Shown: one piece after another, positions 28,244 through 36,919 of the stretch
Position numbering within the stretch: the stretch's first letter is position 1
Layout: each line of letters starts with the position of its first letter
Origin: Cellulomonas sp. WB94
GTDB taxonomy: Bacteria; Actinomycetota; Actinomycetes; Actinomycetales; Cellulomonadaceae
Assembly (NCBI RefSeq): GCF_003115775.1
Contig: NZ_QEES01000002.1
Location: forward strand, 806,001-870,000
DNA length: 64,000 bases
Direction of reading: 5' to 3'
The notes under the pieces: model-generated
Seen by the model: only the letters and a program-made list of their open reading frames with translations
The model's database searches: none
Told to the model about the DNA's origin: nothing
Made by a program: the position numbers and the translations under genes

Positions 28244-29638
28244 ATGACCAGCACCTCGCCCGATGCCGTCCCGTATCCCTTGGTCGTACGGACGGTCGCG
28301 CTCGACGACCTCGCCCACCACGGTCCCCGGACCGTCGGCGCCGGTCCCGGCACCGACGACGCGACCGCCCTGCTCGACCTGCTGCCCCCCGACGCCCCGC
28401 TCGCGTGGGTCCGGCGCGGCGACGGTCTCGTCGGGTGGGGCGAGGCGCTGCGGATCACCGTCACCGGCCCCGACCGCTTCGCCGACGCCGAGCGCGCCTG
28501 GCACGAGGTGCTCGCGCACTGCGTCGTGCGCGACGAGGTCGGCCTGCCCGGGACCGGACCCGTTGCGTTCGGCTCGTTCGCGTTCGACGAGGACTCCGCG
28601 GCGGGCGGCGTCGTCGTCGTCCCCCGCGTCGTCGTCGGGCGGCGCGGGGGCCGCGTGTGGCTCACGACCATCGAGTCGGGTGCGACCCTGCGCCCGGCGC
28701 CCACGCTCGCGGACGTGGTCGGCGTCCGAGCGCCCGTCCACTCGCCGGGTGCCGTCATGTACGGCGACGGCGACGTCCCGGCGGACCGCTGGCCCGACGT
28801 CGTCGGGCAGGGCATCGCGGCGATCCGCGCGGGCGAGCTCGACAAGGTGGTGCTCGCACGCGACGTCTGCGCCCGCACAGCCGACCCGCTCGACGTGCGC
28901 TGGCCGCTGCGCCGCCTCGCCCAGCAGTACCCGTCGTGCTGGACGTTCTCGGTCGACGGCATGCTCGGGGCGACGCCCGAGCTGCTCGTGCGCTCCGAGA
29001 AGGGGCTCGTCACGTCCCGCGTGCTCGCCGGGACCATCCGGCGCACCGGCGACGAGAACGCCGACGTCGCGCGCGCCGCGATCCTCGCGCACTCCTCGAA
29101 GGACCTCGAGGAGCACGAGTACGCGGTCGCCTCCGTCGCCCACGCCCTCGAACCCTTCTGCACCTCGATCAACGTGCCCGACGTGCCGTTCGTCCTGCAC
29201 CTGCCCAACGTCCTGCACCTCGCCTCGGACGTCACGGGCGTCCTCGCGGGCGTGGCCCCAGACGCCACCGGCACCGCAGCCGGCATCGCGGCGCTCGCCG
29301 GAACCCCGAGCACCCACCCGTCGAGCCTCGCGCTCGCCGCGGCGCTGCACCCGTCGGCCGCCGTGTGCGGCACCCCGACGGCCGCCGCCCGGGAACTCAT
29401 CAGCCAGATCGAGGGCATGGACCGCGCGCGCTACGCCGGTCCCGTCGGCTGGTTCGGCGCCGACGGCGACGGCGAGTGGGGCATCGCGCTGCGCTCCGCG
29501 CAGGTGGACCCCGACGACCCTCGGCGCATCCGGCTGTTCGCCGGGTGCGGCATCGTCGCCGCGTCCGACCCGGCCGCCGAGCTCGCGGAGTCCGAGGCCA
29601 AGCTCATCCCCATGCGCGACGCGCTCGCGTCCGACTGA
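28244..29638 (+). CDS. menF: isochorismate synthase
   Basis: A 464-residue chorismate-utilising enzyme that converts chorismate to isochorismate, the first committed step to menaquinone. The C-terminal ADC synthase-like domain shows ELDKVVLARDV, FSVDGMLGATPELLV, VLAGTIRRTGDE and HPSSLALAAALHPSAAVCGTP, and the Mg-binding Glu motifs near RYAGPVGWFGADGDGEW. The N-terminal ~150 residues are less conserved. It might instead belong to a siderophore pathway (EntC type), but the adjoining men genes make the menaquinone role far more likely. ATG 28244 follows a short 5' leader. Confidence 0.9.
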   Translation: MTSTSPDAVPYPLVVRTVALDDLAHHGPRTVGAGPGTDDATALLDLLPPDAPLAWVRRGDGLVGWGEALRITVTGPDRFADAERAWHEVLAHCVVRDEVGLPGTGPVAFGSFAFDEDSAAGGVVVVPRVVVGRRGGRVWLTTIESGATLRPAPTLADVVGVRAPVHSPGAVMYGDGDVPADRWPDVVGQGIAAIRAGELDKVVLARDVCARTADPLDVRWPLRRLAQQYPSCWTFSVDGMLGATPELLVRSEKGLVTSRVLAGTIRRTGDENADVARAAILAHSSKDLEEHEYAVASVAHALEPFCTSINVPDVPFVLHLPNVLHLASDVTGVLAGVAPDATGTAAGIAALAGTPSTHPSSLALAAALHPSAAVCGTPTAAARELISQIEGMDRARYAGPVGWFGADGDGEWGIALRSAQVDPDDPRRIRLFAGCGIVAASDPAAELAESEAKLIPMRDALASD

Positions 29639-29699
29639 CGCCGCAGCTCGTCACCCGCTCCCGCGCGCCCGGAGGCGCGCACGTCGGGGCGACGAACGA

Positions 29700-29735
29700 A
29701 GGAACGGCCGGCACCCCAGGGTGCCGGCCGTTCCT
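29700..29735. terminator. strong hairpin between convergent menF and htrA-like genes
   Basis: Sixteen-base arms (29700-29715 and 29720-29735) pair perfectly around CCAG, with the plus-strand tail TGTGAC. It lies about 60 bases after menF and about 80 bases beyond the htrA-like stop, in a convergent gap, so it probably terminates both. Confidence 0.8.
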
Positions 29736-29814
29736 GTGACGGGACGCGGGTGGGGGATCCGCATCGACCGTCTCCCGGGGGGCGAAGGGAGGACACCCGG
29801 CCCGGGCGTCTGCG

Positions 29815-31545
29815 TCAGCCCTGGCCGGTACCGCCCTGGCCCTGCTGCTGCTCCTGGTACCACTTGTAGAGCTGGTCCGGGGTCATCTGCCGCGGGTCCG
29901 TCGGGGTGGTCGAGTCCGAGCTCGGCGTGGTCGCGGCCTTCGTCGCCAGGGTGACCTTGACGTCGATCGCCTTGCCGTCGCGAACCACGGTCAGCATCGC
30001 CTGTGCACCGGACGCCATGCCCCGGACGTAGGCCGTCAGAGACTCGGCCCCGCCGACAGGCTTGCCGTCGATCGCGACGATCACGTCCTTGGCCTGCATG
30101 CTGGCGTTCGCCGCGGGCGAGCCGGCCGTGACCTCCTGGACGACCGCGCCGAGACGGGTCGTGTTGTCCACCGTCGCCGTGCCGTCACTGAGCGAGACGC
30201 CCAGGAAGGCGTGCTCGGCGGAGCCCGAGTCGACGAGCTGCGTCGCGATGTTCTTGACGAGGTTCACCGGGATCGCGAAGCCGAGACCGATCGAGCCCGA
30301 CGAGCTCGACAGCGTCGCGATCGACGACGTGATCCCGACGACCCTGCCCTCCGCGTCGAACAGCGGGCCACCGGAGTTGCCCGGGTTGACCGCCGCGTCG
30401 ATCTGGATCGCGTTCGTCACGACCGCGTCCGAGCTCGAGCCCGTGGTCGACGTCGACACCGGGCGGTCCACGGCCGAGACGATGCCCGTCGTGACCGTGT
30501 TCGCCAGACCGAGCGGGTTGCCGACCGCCATGACGGGCTGGCCGACCACGATGGTGCTCGAGTCACCGAGTGCCGCGGGCGACAGGTCGGTCGGGGCGTC
30601 CGTGAGCTTGATCACCGCGAGGTCCGTCGTCGCGTCGGTGCCCACGATGGTGGCCTTGAACACGCGCCCGTCGGTGAGCGTCACCGAGACGTCGCCCTGG
30701 GCGCCCTCGACCACGTGGTTGTTCGTGATGATGTTGCCGGTCTTGTCGAGGATGACGCCGGAGCCCTGCGCGCTCCCGCTCGTCGTCGTGACCTCGATCG
30801 CGACGACCGAGGCCTGCACGGCCGCGGCGACCTTCTGCCAGTCGGGGTTGTCGGACGTGGAGCCCGCCACGGGGACGGACTCGTTGGTGCTCTGCCCGAT
30901 GGTCGCGATCGACGACGGCGTCACGCTCGTGGTGCCGTCGTTGAACGCGCCGGTCAGCGCGGCCGTGCCGAAGCTGGCGATCAGGGCCGCACCCGCGGCA
31001 GCCGCCGTGATCGGCAGCCAGATCGAGCGCCGGCCCTGGGTCGGCACCGCACCGGGCTCGGTCGCAGCGGGCGCCTGGCCCGGTGTGAGGCCCGGCGTGA
31101 CGCCCGGCGCGAGGAACGGGTCGGCGCCCGACCGGGCCGCGTGCTGCTGCGCAGCGGCCGCGTGCTGCCGGGCGGCTGCCTCCTGGGCGGCCGCGTGCTG
31201 GGCGGCGGCATGCTGCTGCGCGGCGGCGTACTGCTGCGCCGCGTACTGAGCGCGAGGGTCGACGCCCGGCGCGGGCTGCGGCGGCACGAAGGGGTTGGCC
31301 GGCTGGGCCGTCGGCGGCAGCGGCTGGGTGGTCTGCGTCGGTGGCAAGGGCTGCGTGGGATGCGTGGGATGCGTCGGCGGCAAGGGCTGCGTCACCTGCG
31401 CCGGCGGCAAGGGTTGGGTGGGGTGCTCGGGCGCTGCCGGCTGCTCGGACGCGGCGGCCGGCTCGGCCGGTGTCGTGCTGCCGGTGGTCGGCGCTGCGTT
31501 CTGCTCGGGCTCGGCCGGGCCGGGGACCTCGGGTGTGGTGCTCAT
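29815..31545 (-). CDS. membrane-anchored HtrA/DegP-type serine protease with PDZ domain
   Basis: A 576-residue protease. Residues 1-172 form a cytoplasmic low-complexity part with four TQPLPP repeats (43-48, 52-57, 64-69, 73-78), followed by a Gln/Ala/His-rich stretch. A membrane helix spans about 174-195. The trypsin-like domain follows with His277 (TNNHVVEG), Asp308 (TTDLAVIKL) and Ser391 (NPGNSGGPL), and a C-terminal PDZ domain (about 440-530) contains the carboxylate-binding loop. It acts outside the membrane on misfolded or regulatory proteins. The T-Q-P-L repeats fit the pThr-x-x-Leu form read by FHA domains, so Ser/Thr kinase control is possible (inference). It is transcribed toward the shared terminator. 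Confidence 0.92.
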   Translation of the reverse strand: MSTTPEVPGPAEPEQNAAPTTGSTTPAEPAAASEQPAAPEHPTQPLPPAQVTQPLPPTHPTHPTQPLPPTQTTQPLPPTAQPANPFVPPQPAPGVDPRAQYAAQQYAAAQQHAAAQHAAAQEAAARQHAAAAQQHAARSGADPFLAPGVTPGLTPGQAPAATEPGAVPTQGRRSIWLPITAAAAGAALIASFGTAALTGAFNDGTTSVTPSSIATIGQSTNESVPVAGSTSDNPDWQKVAAAVQASVVAIEVTTTSGSAQGSGVILDKTGNIITNNHVVEGAQGDVSVTLTDGRVFKATIVGTDATTDLAVIKLTDAPTDLSPAALGDSSTIVVGQPVMAVGNPLGLANTVTTGIVSAVDRPVSTSTTGSSSDAVVTNAIQIDAAVNPGNSGGPLFDAEGRVVGITSSIATLSSSSGSIGLGFAIPVNLVKNIATQLVDSGSAEHAFLGVSLSDGTATVDNTTRLGAVVQEVTAGSPAANASMQAKDVIVAIDGKPVGGAESLTAYVRGMASGAQAMLTVVRDGKAIDVKVTLATKAATTPSSDSTTPTDPRQMTPDQLYKWYQEQQQGQGGTGQG

Positions 31546-31689
31546 GTGATCTGCCCTCCTTGTTGTCCACCATCACACCCGGGGGCGCTGTGCGCAGTCT
31601 TGAGGGTTCCTGGGAATCGGCTGCGAATCGATCGCGGGCAGCTCGACCGCGGCCCGGTGCGGCCGCGAGCCCGTGCAGCCGCGGACGGC

Positions 31690-33483
31690 TCAGTGCGAGA
31701 GGGCTGCGACCGCGTCGTCGACGGCCTCGGCGATCCGCGCCATCAGCGCGCGGCGACCGGCACGGTCGACCCGGACCTCGACCACGGACACCCCGGGTCC
31801 GGGTGCGGCGAGCGCGGGGGCGAGCCCGTCGACGTCGCCCACCCGGGTGTGCCGCACGCCGTACGCGGCGCACAGCGCGGACAGGTCGGCACCGTGGGGG
31901 GTACCGAACACACGCTCGAAGACGTCCGCACGCTCGGGGGCGCCGTGCTCGAGGGTCGCGAAGATAGACCCGCCGTCGTCGTTGGCCACGACGATCTGCA
32001 GGTCGGCCGGGGCCTCGAGGGAACCGCGCAGCAGGCCGCCGACGTCGTGCAGGAACGTCAGGTCCCCGACGAGTGCCCGCACGCGACGCGTCGGCAGCGC
32101 AAGGGCGACCCCGATCGCGGTCGACAGCGTACCGTCGATCCCGGCGAGGCCGCGGTTCGCGAGCACGAGCGGCGGGGCGTCCCACACCCCGACGAGGTCG
32201 AGGTCACGCACCGGGTTGCTCGAGCCGACGACGAGCACGTCACCCTCGGACGTGGCGCGCGCGACGGCGCGAGCGAGCAGCGGCCCGGTCACGCGGGTGC
32301 CGGCGCGGGACGGCGCCGCGAGGACCTCGGGGTCGAGGACGTCGTCGATCGCGGCGAGTGCCGCCGAGCCGGCCGCCACCCACGCGTCGAGCCAGGGACC
32401 CGAGACGGGGCGCCCGTCGCCCGACGGCCCGCCGAGGAGCCGCGCGGGCACCTCGACGAGCACCTGCGCCGCGGATCGCGAGGCGTCCGGCCAGTCGGCG
32501 CCGCGCGGCGCGACGACGACCACCTCGACGTCGTCGCGCGCGAGCAGGGACGTCACCGGGCGCGACAGCGTGGGACGCCCGAGCACGAGCACCCGACGCA
32601 CCCGCCCGCCGAGGTCCGGCCTGCCGAGCAGGAGGCGGTACGCACCGATCGCGCACGGTCCGCCGAGTGCCCCGGACGACGGCTCGGCGAGCAGCGGCCA
32701 GCCGTTCGCCTCGGCGACCGCCCGCGCGAGGGGACCGGCGCCGTCGCCCGCGACCACGACCGTGCCGGCGTCGTCGGTCGCCGCAGGCGTGCCGTGGGGT
32801 CCACCGTCGTCCCCGGCCGGGCCGCGCCGCTGGACCTCGACGAGCCCCGCGGCCGCCGGTGCGGGCCACGTGGCCGAGGCGGGCGCGAGCGGCTCCCGGT
32901 AGGCGAGGTCGAGATGGACCGGACCGGGCGCACCGGTCCGCGAGCCCAGGGCCGCCGCGACGGCGCGCGAGAGGAGGTGGCGCAGGTCGCGCCCCTCCCC
33001 CGCGCGGCCCGTGGGCGCGGGCACGTCGGCGGCGAACCGCATGGCCGAGCCGAACAGCCCGACCTGGTTCGTGGTCTGGTTCGCGCCGGTGCCGCGCAGC
33101 TCGTGCGGGCGGTCGGCGGTCAGGATCAGGAGCGGCAGGCCGGCGTGCGAGGCCTCGAGGACGGCCGGGTGCAGGTTGGCGACCGCAGTGCCCGACGTCG
33201 TGACGACCGCGACCGGACGGGTCTCGCCGACGGCGTCCGCGGCCTTGGCCAGCCCGAGCGCGAGGAACCCCGCGGACCGCTCGTCGACGCGCACGTGCAG
33301 CGTGAGCGACGGCGCACCGGCCGGACGGTCGCGGTCGGCGCGGGCCGCGTCCGCGAGCGCGTAGGCCAGCGGGGCGCTGCGCGAGCCGGGCGCGAGCACG
33401 ACCTCCCGGACACCGAGCGCCGCGAGCGCCTGGACGAGGACCCGCGCGGCAGTCGTCGCCGGGTTGTCCGCAGCTGTCGTCAC
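31690..33483 (-). CDS. menD: 2-succinyl-5-enolpyruvyl-6-hydroxy-3-cyclohexene-1-carboxylate synthase
   Basis: A 597-residue thiamine-diphosphate enzyme joining isochorismate and 2-oxoglutarate. VREVVLAPGSRSAPLAYAL (about 20-38) is the N-terminal signature, RPVAVVTTSGTAVANLHPAV holds the family loop, TADRPHELRGTGANQTTNQ is diagnostic of MenD, and ANRGLAGIDGTLSTAIGVAL together with LVGDLTFLHD forms the ThDP/Mg site. Length is usual. It lies about 30 bases downstream of menC in the same direction. Confidence 0.95.
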   Translation of the reverse strand: MTTAADNPATTAARVLVQALAALGVREVVLAPGSRSAPLAYALADAARADRDRPAGAPSLTLHVRVDERSAGFLALGLAKAADAVGETRPVAVVTTSGTAVANLHPAVLEASHAGLPLLILTADRPHELRGTGANQTTNQVGLFGSAMRFAADVPAPTGRAGEGRDLRHLLSRAVAAALGSRTGAPGPVHLDLAYREPLAPASATWPAPAAAGLVEVQRRGPAGDDGGPHGTPAATDDAGTVVVAGDGAGPLARAVAEANGWPLLAEPSSGALGGPCAIGAYRLLLGRPDLGGRVRRVLVLGRPTLSRPVTSLLARDDVEVVVVAPRGADWPDASRSAAQVLVEVPARLLGGPSGDGRPVSGPWLDAWVAAGSAALAAIDDVLDPEVLAAPSRAGTRVTGPLLARAVARATSEGDVLVVGSSNPVRDLDLVGVWDAPPLVLANRGLAGIDGTLSTAIGVALALPTRRVRALVGDLTFLHDVGGLLRGSLEAPADLQIVVANDDGGSIFATLEHGAPERADVFERVFGTPHGADLSALCAAYGVRHTRVGDVDGLAPALAAPGPGVSVVEVRVDRAGRRALMARIAEAVDDAVAALSH

Positions 33484-33513
33484 GTGCCCACCGTAATCGG
33501 GCCGGCGAGCCTG

Positions 33514-34478
33514 TCAGGCACGGTCGGGCTCGGCGAGGACGGATCGGACGGCGTCCAGCCGCTCGTGCCACCGGTCGCGCGTCGGCGCGTCGGCCGCGGC
33601 GGCAGCGAGCAGGGCAGGGTCGACGTCGGGCCGGTCGACCCGGATCATTCCGTCGACGGGCAGCAGCGGGTGCGCGACGACGTCCGCGGTGAGCAGCTGC
33701 ACCGTCGCGAGCCCGCACGCGTAGGGCAGCTCGGGCAGGGCCGCCGCGAGCGCGATCCCCGCCGCGAGGCCGACCGACGTCTCGAGAGCGGAGGACACCA
33801 CGACGGGCAGGCCGACCCGCTCGGCGAGCGCGAGGCAGGCCCGAACCCCCCGAGCGGCTGCACCTTGAGCACGACGATGTCCGCGGCGTGCGCCCGGACG
33901 ACGGCCAGCGGGTCCTCGGCACGACGGATCGACTCGTCGGCGGCGATCAGCACGTGGGTCGCGCGCCGGACGGCCGCGAGGTCCGCGACGGTCGGGACGG
34001 GCTGCTCGGCGTACTCCAGACCGCCCGCGGCCCGGTCGAGGACCGCGAGCCGGGCCAGGGCTGTATCGACGTCCCACAGCCCGTTCGCGTCGATGCGGAT
34101 CGCACCGTCCGGCCCGATCGCGTCGCGCACGGCCTCGAGGCGCGCGATCTCGTCGTCGACCGACTGCCCAGGCTCGGCGACCTTGACCTTCGCGGTGCGG
34201 CAGCCGCCCGAGGCGGTCACGATGCGGTGCGCGGTCGCGGCGTCGACCGCGGGGACCGTCACGTTGACCGGGATGTGGGTCCGCACCGCGGGCGGCCACG
34301 CGTCGGCGGCGGCTTCGCGCGCGGCGCGCCACCACGCTGCCGACTCCGCCGCGTCGTAGTCCCAGAACGGTGAGAACTCGCCCCAGCCGGCCGCGCCGCG
34401 CACCAGGACACCCTCGCGCACCGTGATCCCCCGGAAGCGGGTGCGCATCGGGATCGAGTACACGTGCAGGTCAGGCAT
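33514..34478 (-). pseudogene. menC: o-succinylbenzoate synthase with a one-base frameshift
   Basis: The reading frame opens at 34478 (MPDLHVYSIPMRTRFRGITV) and carries all of the enolase-superfamily catalytic residues: the KVKVAEP lysines, Asp in IRIDANG, Glu in YAEQPVP, Asp in AADES and Lys in VVLKVQPLGG. At the six-base C run at 33846-33851 (G on the coding strand) the frame slips. The proper C-terminus continues in the other frame as ACLALAERVGLPVVVSSALE and ends at 33514. One extra G would restore a normal protein of about 321 residues. A sequencing error in a homopolymer is the simplest reading, since the rest of the pathway is intact; a true inactivation would block menaquinone synthesis. 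Neighbours are menB (divergent) and menD. Confidence 0.88.
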
Positions 34479-34537
34479 GCCCCCAGGCTACGGCCGGCTG
34501 CGGGCCGCGTTCGCTGCGGTCCGCCTACGCTGGGTGG

Positions 34538-35506
34538 GTGAGTGAGATCCCCGCGCAGGTGTCCGAGACGTTCGACCCGAGCCGCTGGCGCACCGTCGCC
34601 GGGTTCGAGGACCTGACGGACATGACGTACCACCGAGGCGTCGCGCGAGGAGTGGCCGACGACGGTGCGCCGACCGAGCGTGACCTCCCCGTGGTGCGTG
34701 TCGCGTTCGACCGGCCCGAGGTCCGCAACGCGTTCCGCCCCCACACGGTCGACGAGCTCTACCGTGTGCTCGACCACGCGCGCATGAGCTCCGACGTGGG
34801 GACCGTGCTGCTCACCGGCAACGGTCCGAGCCCCAAGGACGGCGGCTGGGCGTTCTGCTCGGGCGGCGACCAGCGCATCCGCGCGCGCGACGGCTACCGG
34901 TACACCGGCGACCCTGACGCGCAGACCGCCGACGCGATCGACCCGGCCCGAGCCGGGCGCCTGCACATCCTCGAGGTGCAGCGGCTGATCCGGACGATGC
35001 CGAAGGTCGTCGTCGCGGTCGTCGGCGGCTGGGCCGCGGGCGGTGGGCACTCTCTGCACGTCGTGGCCGACCTCACGATCGCGTCGCGCCAGCATGCGCG
35101 CTTCATGCAGACCGACGCGAACGTCGGCTCGTTCGACGGTGGCTACGGCTCGGCGCTGCTCGCCCGCCAGGTCGGCCAGAAGCGCGCCCGCGAGATCTTC
35201 TTCCTCGCCCGCGAGTACTCCGCCGAGGACGCGCTCGCATGGGGCGCCGTGAATGACGTCGTCGACCACGCCGACCTCGAGGACGCCGCGCTCGAGTACG
35301 CGCGGATCATCGCGACGAAGTCCCCGCAGGCGATCCGGATGCTCAAGTTCGCGTTCAACCTGGCCGACGACGGCCTCGCCGGACAGCAGGTGTTCGCCGG
35401 AGAGGCCACGCGGCTCGCGTACCTCACGGACGAGGCGGTCGAGGGTCGCGACGCGTTCCTCGAGCACCGCGAGCCGGACTGGTCCGGGTTCCCGTACGCG
35501 TTCTGA
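34538..35506 (+). CDS. menB: 1,4-dihydroxy-2-naphthoyl-CoA synthase
   Basis: A 322-residue crotonase-family enzyme that closes the naphthoquinone ring from o-succinylbenzoyl-CoA. FDRPEVRNAFRPHTVDELY (about 63-81), the oxyanion-hole sequence WAFCSGGDQRIR (about 107-118) and GGWAAGGGHSLHVVADLTIAS in the middle are diagnostic, as is TDANVGSFDGGYGSALLARQ. The C-terminus PDWSGFPYAF is canonical. The GTG start lies 59 bases from the divergent menC start; a shared promoter region is likely. Confidence 0.95.
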   Translation: MSEIPAQVSETFDPSRWRTVAGFEDLTDMTYHRGVARGVADDGAPTERDLPVVRVAFDRPEVRNAFRPHTVDELYRVLDHARMSSDVGTVLLTGNGPSPKDGGWAFCSGGDQRIRARDGYRYTGDPDAQTADAIDPARAGRLHILEVQRLIRTMPKVVVAVVGGWAAGGGHSLHVVADLTIASRQHARFMQTDANVGSFDGGYGSALLARQVGQKRAREIFFLAREYSAEDALAWGAVNDVVDHADLEDAALEYARIIATKSPQAIRMLKFAFNLADDGLAGQQVFAGEATRLAYLTDEAVEGRDAFLEHREPDWSGFPYAF

Positions 35507-35554
35507 GGTTCGCTCTGCCGCTGCTCGCTCAGTCCCCGTCCGGCCTGACGCGGC

Positions 35555-35719
35555 TCAGTGGCTCACGAACGCCCAGGCGAGCAGCGAGACGAGCTGGCTG
35601 ACGACGTACGCGGCGCCGATGAGGAGCCCCATCAGCACCGCGCCGGCGCCGAGCACAGCCCCGATCGCGTGCACGCGCTCCTCGTGGTCCTCGCCGTGGT
35701 CGGACGTGATCGTGGTCAT
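35555..35719 (-). CDS. 54-residue single-pass membrane protein, function unknown
   Basis: A short ORF not of a family I recognise. ATG 35719; the first 17 residues are polar with many acidic and His residues (SDHGEDHEERVH), then two hydrophobic stretches, AIGAVLGAGAVLMGLLIGAA and SQLVSLLAWAFV, form one long or two short membrane segments. Third-position G/C is high. It lies between menB and the DUF3048 genes, whose direction it shares, with 127 bases to them. Small actinobacterial membrane proteins of this kind are often left unannotated. Confidence 0.55.
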   Translation of the reverse strand: MTTITSDHGEDHEERVHAIGAVLGAGAVLMGLLIGAAYVVSQLVSLLAWAFVSH

Positions 35720-35846
35720 GGGACCACCCTGCGTCGGGCCGCGAGGATGCGGATCAGCCCGCGGGACCGACCTCGCCCAGCCGGGATCCCCCGCCGGGAG
35801 CAGCCGGGCCCACGCCCACCTCCACCCGGGGGCGGAGCGCGCAGGC

Positions 35847-36911
35847 TCAGCCCAGGGTCAGCGACCCGCTGCCGGCCGGCACGAGCTCGACCCAGGTGGT
35901 GCCCGGGGCGAGGGTCACGGGCGAGCCGTCGGCCGCGACGAGCCGCATCGGCGCGTCCTGCGCGTCCTTCTGCCACCGCGCGGCCAGCGTCTTGCCACCC
36001 GTCGCGACGACCGCGTCACCCGCGCCCACGAGCGAGTAGGTCGGGACCGGAGCCCCGCCCTGCGCACCGAAGCCGGTGTTCGGGTGGTCGGCCGTGATCG
36101 TCACGACGTTGGTCGCGGACAGACGCGCGCCGCTCGCCGCCATCGCGGGCGCCGACCCCTCGGAGCGCAGCCACGACGTCCCGTCCCAGGACCAGCTCGG
36201 GTTCGACGCCGTCGACAGGTGCAGCGACAGGGTCGTCGTCGGTGCTCCGCCGGCGACCGCCGATGCAGCCTCGAGGGTGCGGGCGAACACGAACTGCTCC
36301 CCGGGCGCGGCCTGGTGGTCGGCGTCGGCCTGACCCCAGAACGTCTGCGGCGAGCCGTAGACGTTGTGCGGCGCGGCGCGGGTCTTGATGCGGTAGAGCC
36401 CCGGCGCACCCGCGTCGTGGCTGATCGACTGCGCCCCGCTCGCCTGGACGAGCGCGAGGATCCCCGGCTGCCCGCCGGAGTACGCGATGAGTCCGTGCAA
36501 CGGGGCCACGATCAGCGGGTCCATCGGGCGGACCGAGCGGATCGGACCGACCTCGGCGGGCACCTGCGAGTGGAAGACCGCGACGAACCGCGACACCTGG
36601 AACTCGACGATCGTCTCCCAGACCACGTCGGCCTGCTCCAGACCGGTCTGGGGGCGGGCCTGCGAGGTGTTCTCGATCTTGACCGCGAGGGCCGGGCGCT
36701 GGGCGACCTCGCCCTCGATCCCGGTCAGCGGCCAGGTCGGCGGGAGGACCGGCGCGGGGGGCACGGGCGCGGGCGCCGCAGCCTTCGCTGGGTCGACGGT
36801 CGGCGCGATCGTCACGGTGTCCGGCGTCGGCGGCGCCGTCGGGGCGGCCGACGTGCACGCGGTCAGCGCGAGCGCGCACAGCAGGCCGATGCCTGCGACG
36901 GTGGACCGCAT
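35847..36911 (-). CDS. DUF3048 (YerB-like) lipoprotein
   Basis: A 354-residue exported lipoprotein. The signal peptide ends in the lipobox LTAC (about 16-19), followed by a Pro/Ala/Thr-rich linker. The DUF3048 core has RPALAVKIENTSQARPQTGL, VPAEVGPIRSVRPMDP and HGLIAYSGGQPG. The C-terminal DUF3048 domain ends with GTTWVELVPAGSGSLTLG. YerB of Bacillus is the best-known relative; its biochemical role is not settled. The gene lies nine bases behind a paralogue in tandem. ATG 36911 was selected over 36968 because it starts the signal peptide. Confidence 0.88.
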   Translation of the reverse strand: MRSTVAGIGLLCALALTACTSAAPTAPPTPDTVTIAPTVDPAKAAAPAPVPPAPVLPPTWPLTGIEGEVAQRPALAVKIENTSQARPQTGLEQADVVWETIVEFQVSRFVAVFHSQVPAEVGPIRSVRPMDPLIVAPLHGLIAYSGGQPGILALVQASGAQSISHDAGAPGLYRIKTRAAPHNVYGSPQTFWGQADADHQAAPGEQFVFARTLEAASAVAGGAPTTTLSLHLSTASNPSWSWDGTSWLRSEGSAPAMAASGARLSATNVVTITADHPNTGFGAQGGAPVPTYSLVGAGDAVVATGGKTLAARWQKDAQDAPMRLVAADGSPVTLAPGTTWVELVPAGSGSLTLG

Positions 36912-36919
36912 CGCCGCGG

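Noticed and set aside
28231-28260. Palindrome at 28213-28233 as a terminator of menG or menF
   Set aside because: Both genes start here and diverge, so nothing ends at this place; no T run follows.
30211-34359. 1382-codon open frame on the plus strand
   Set aside because: It is antisense to the htrA-like gene, menD and menC; composition is that of a shadow frame with no domain pattern.
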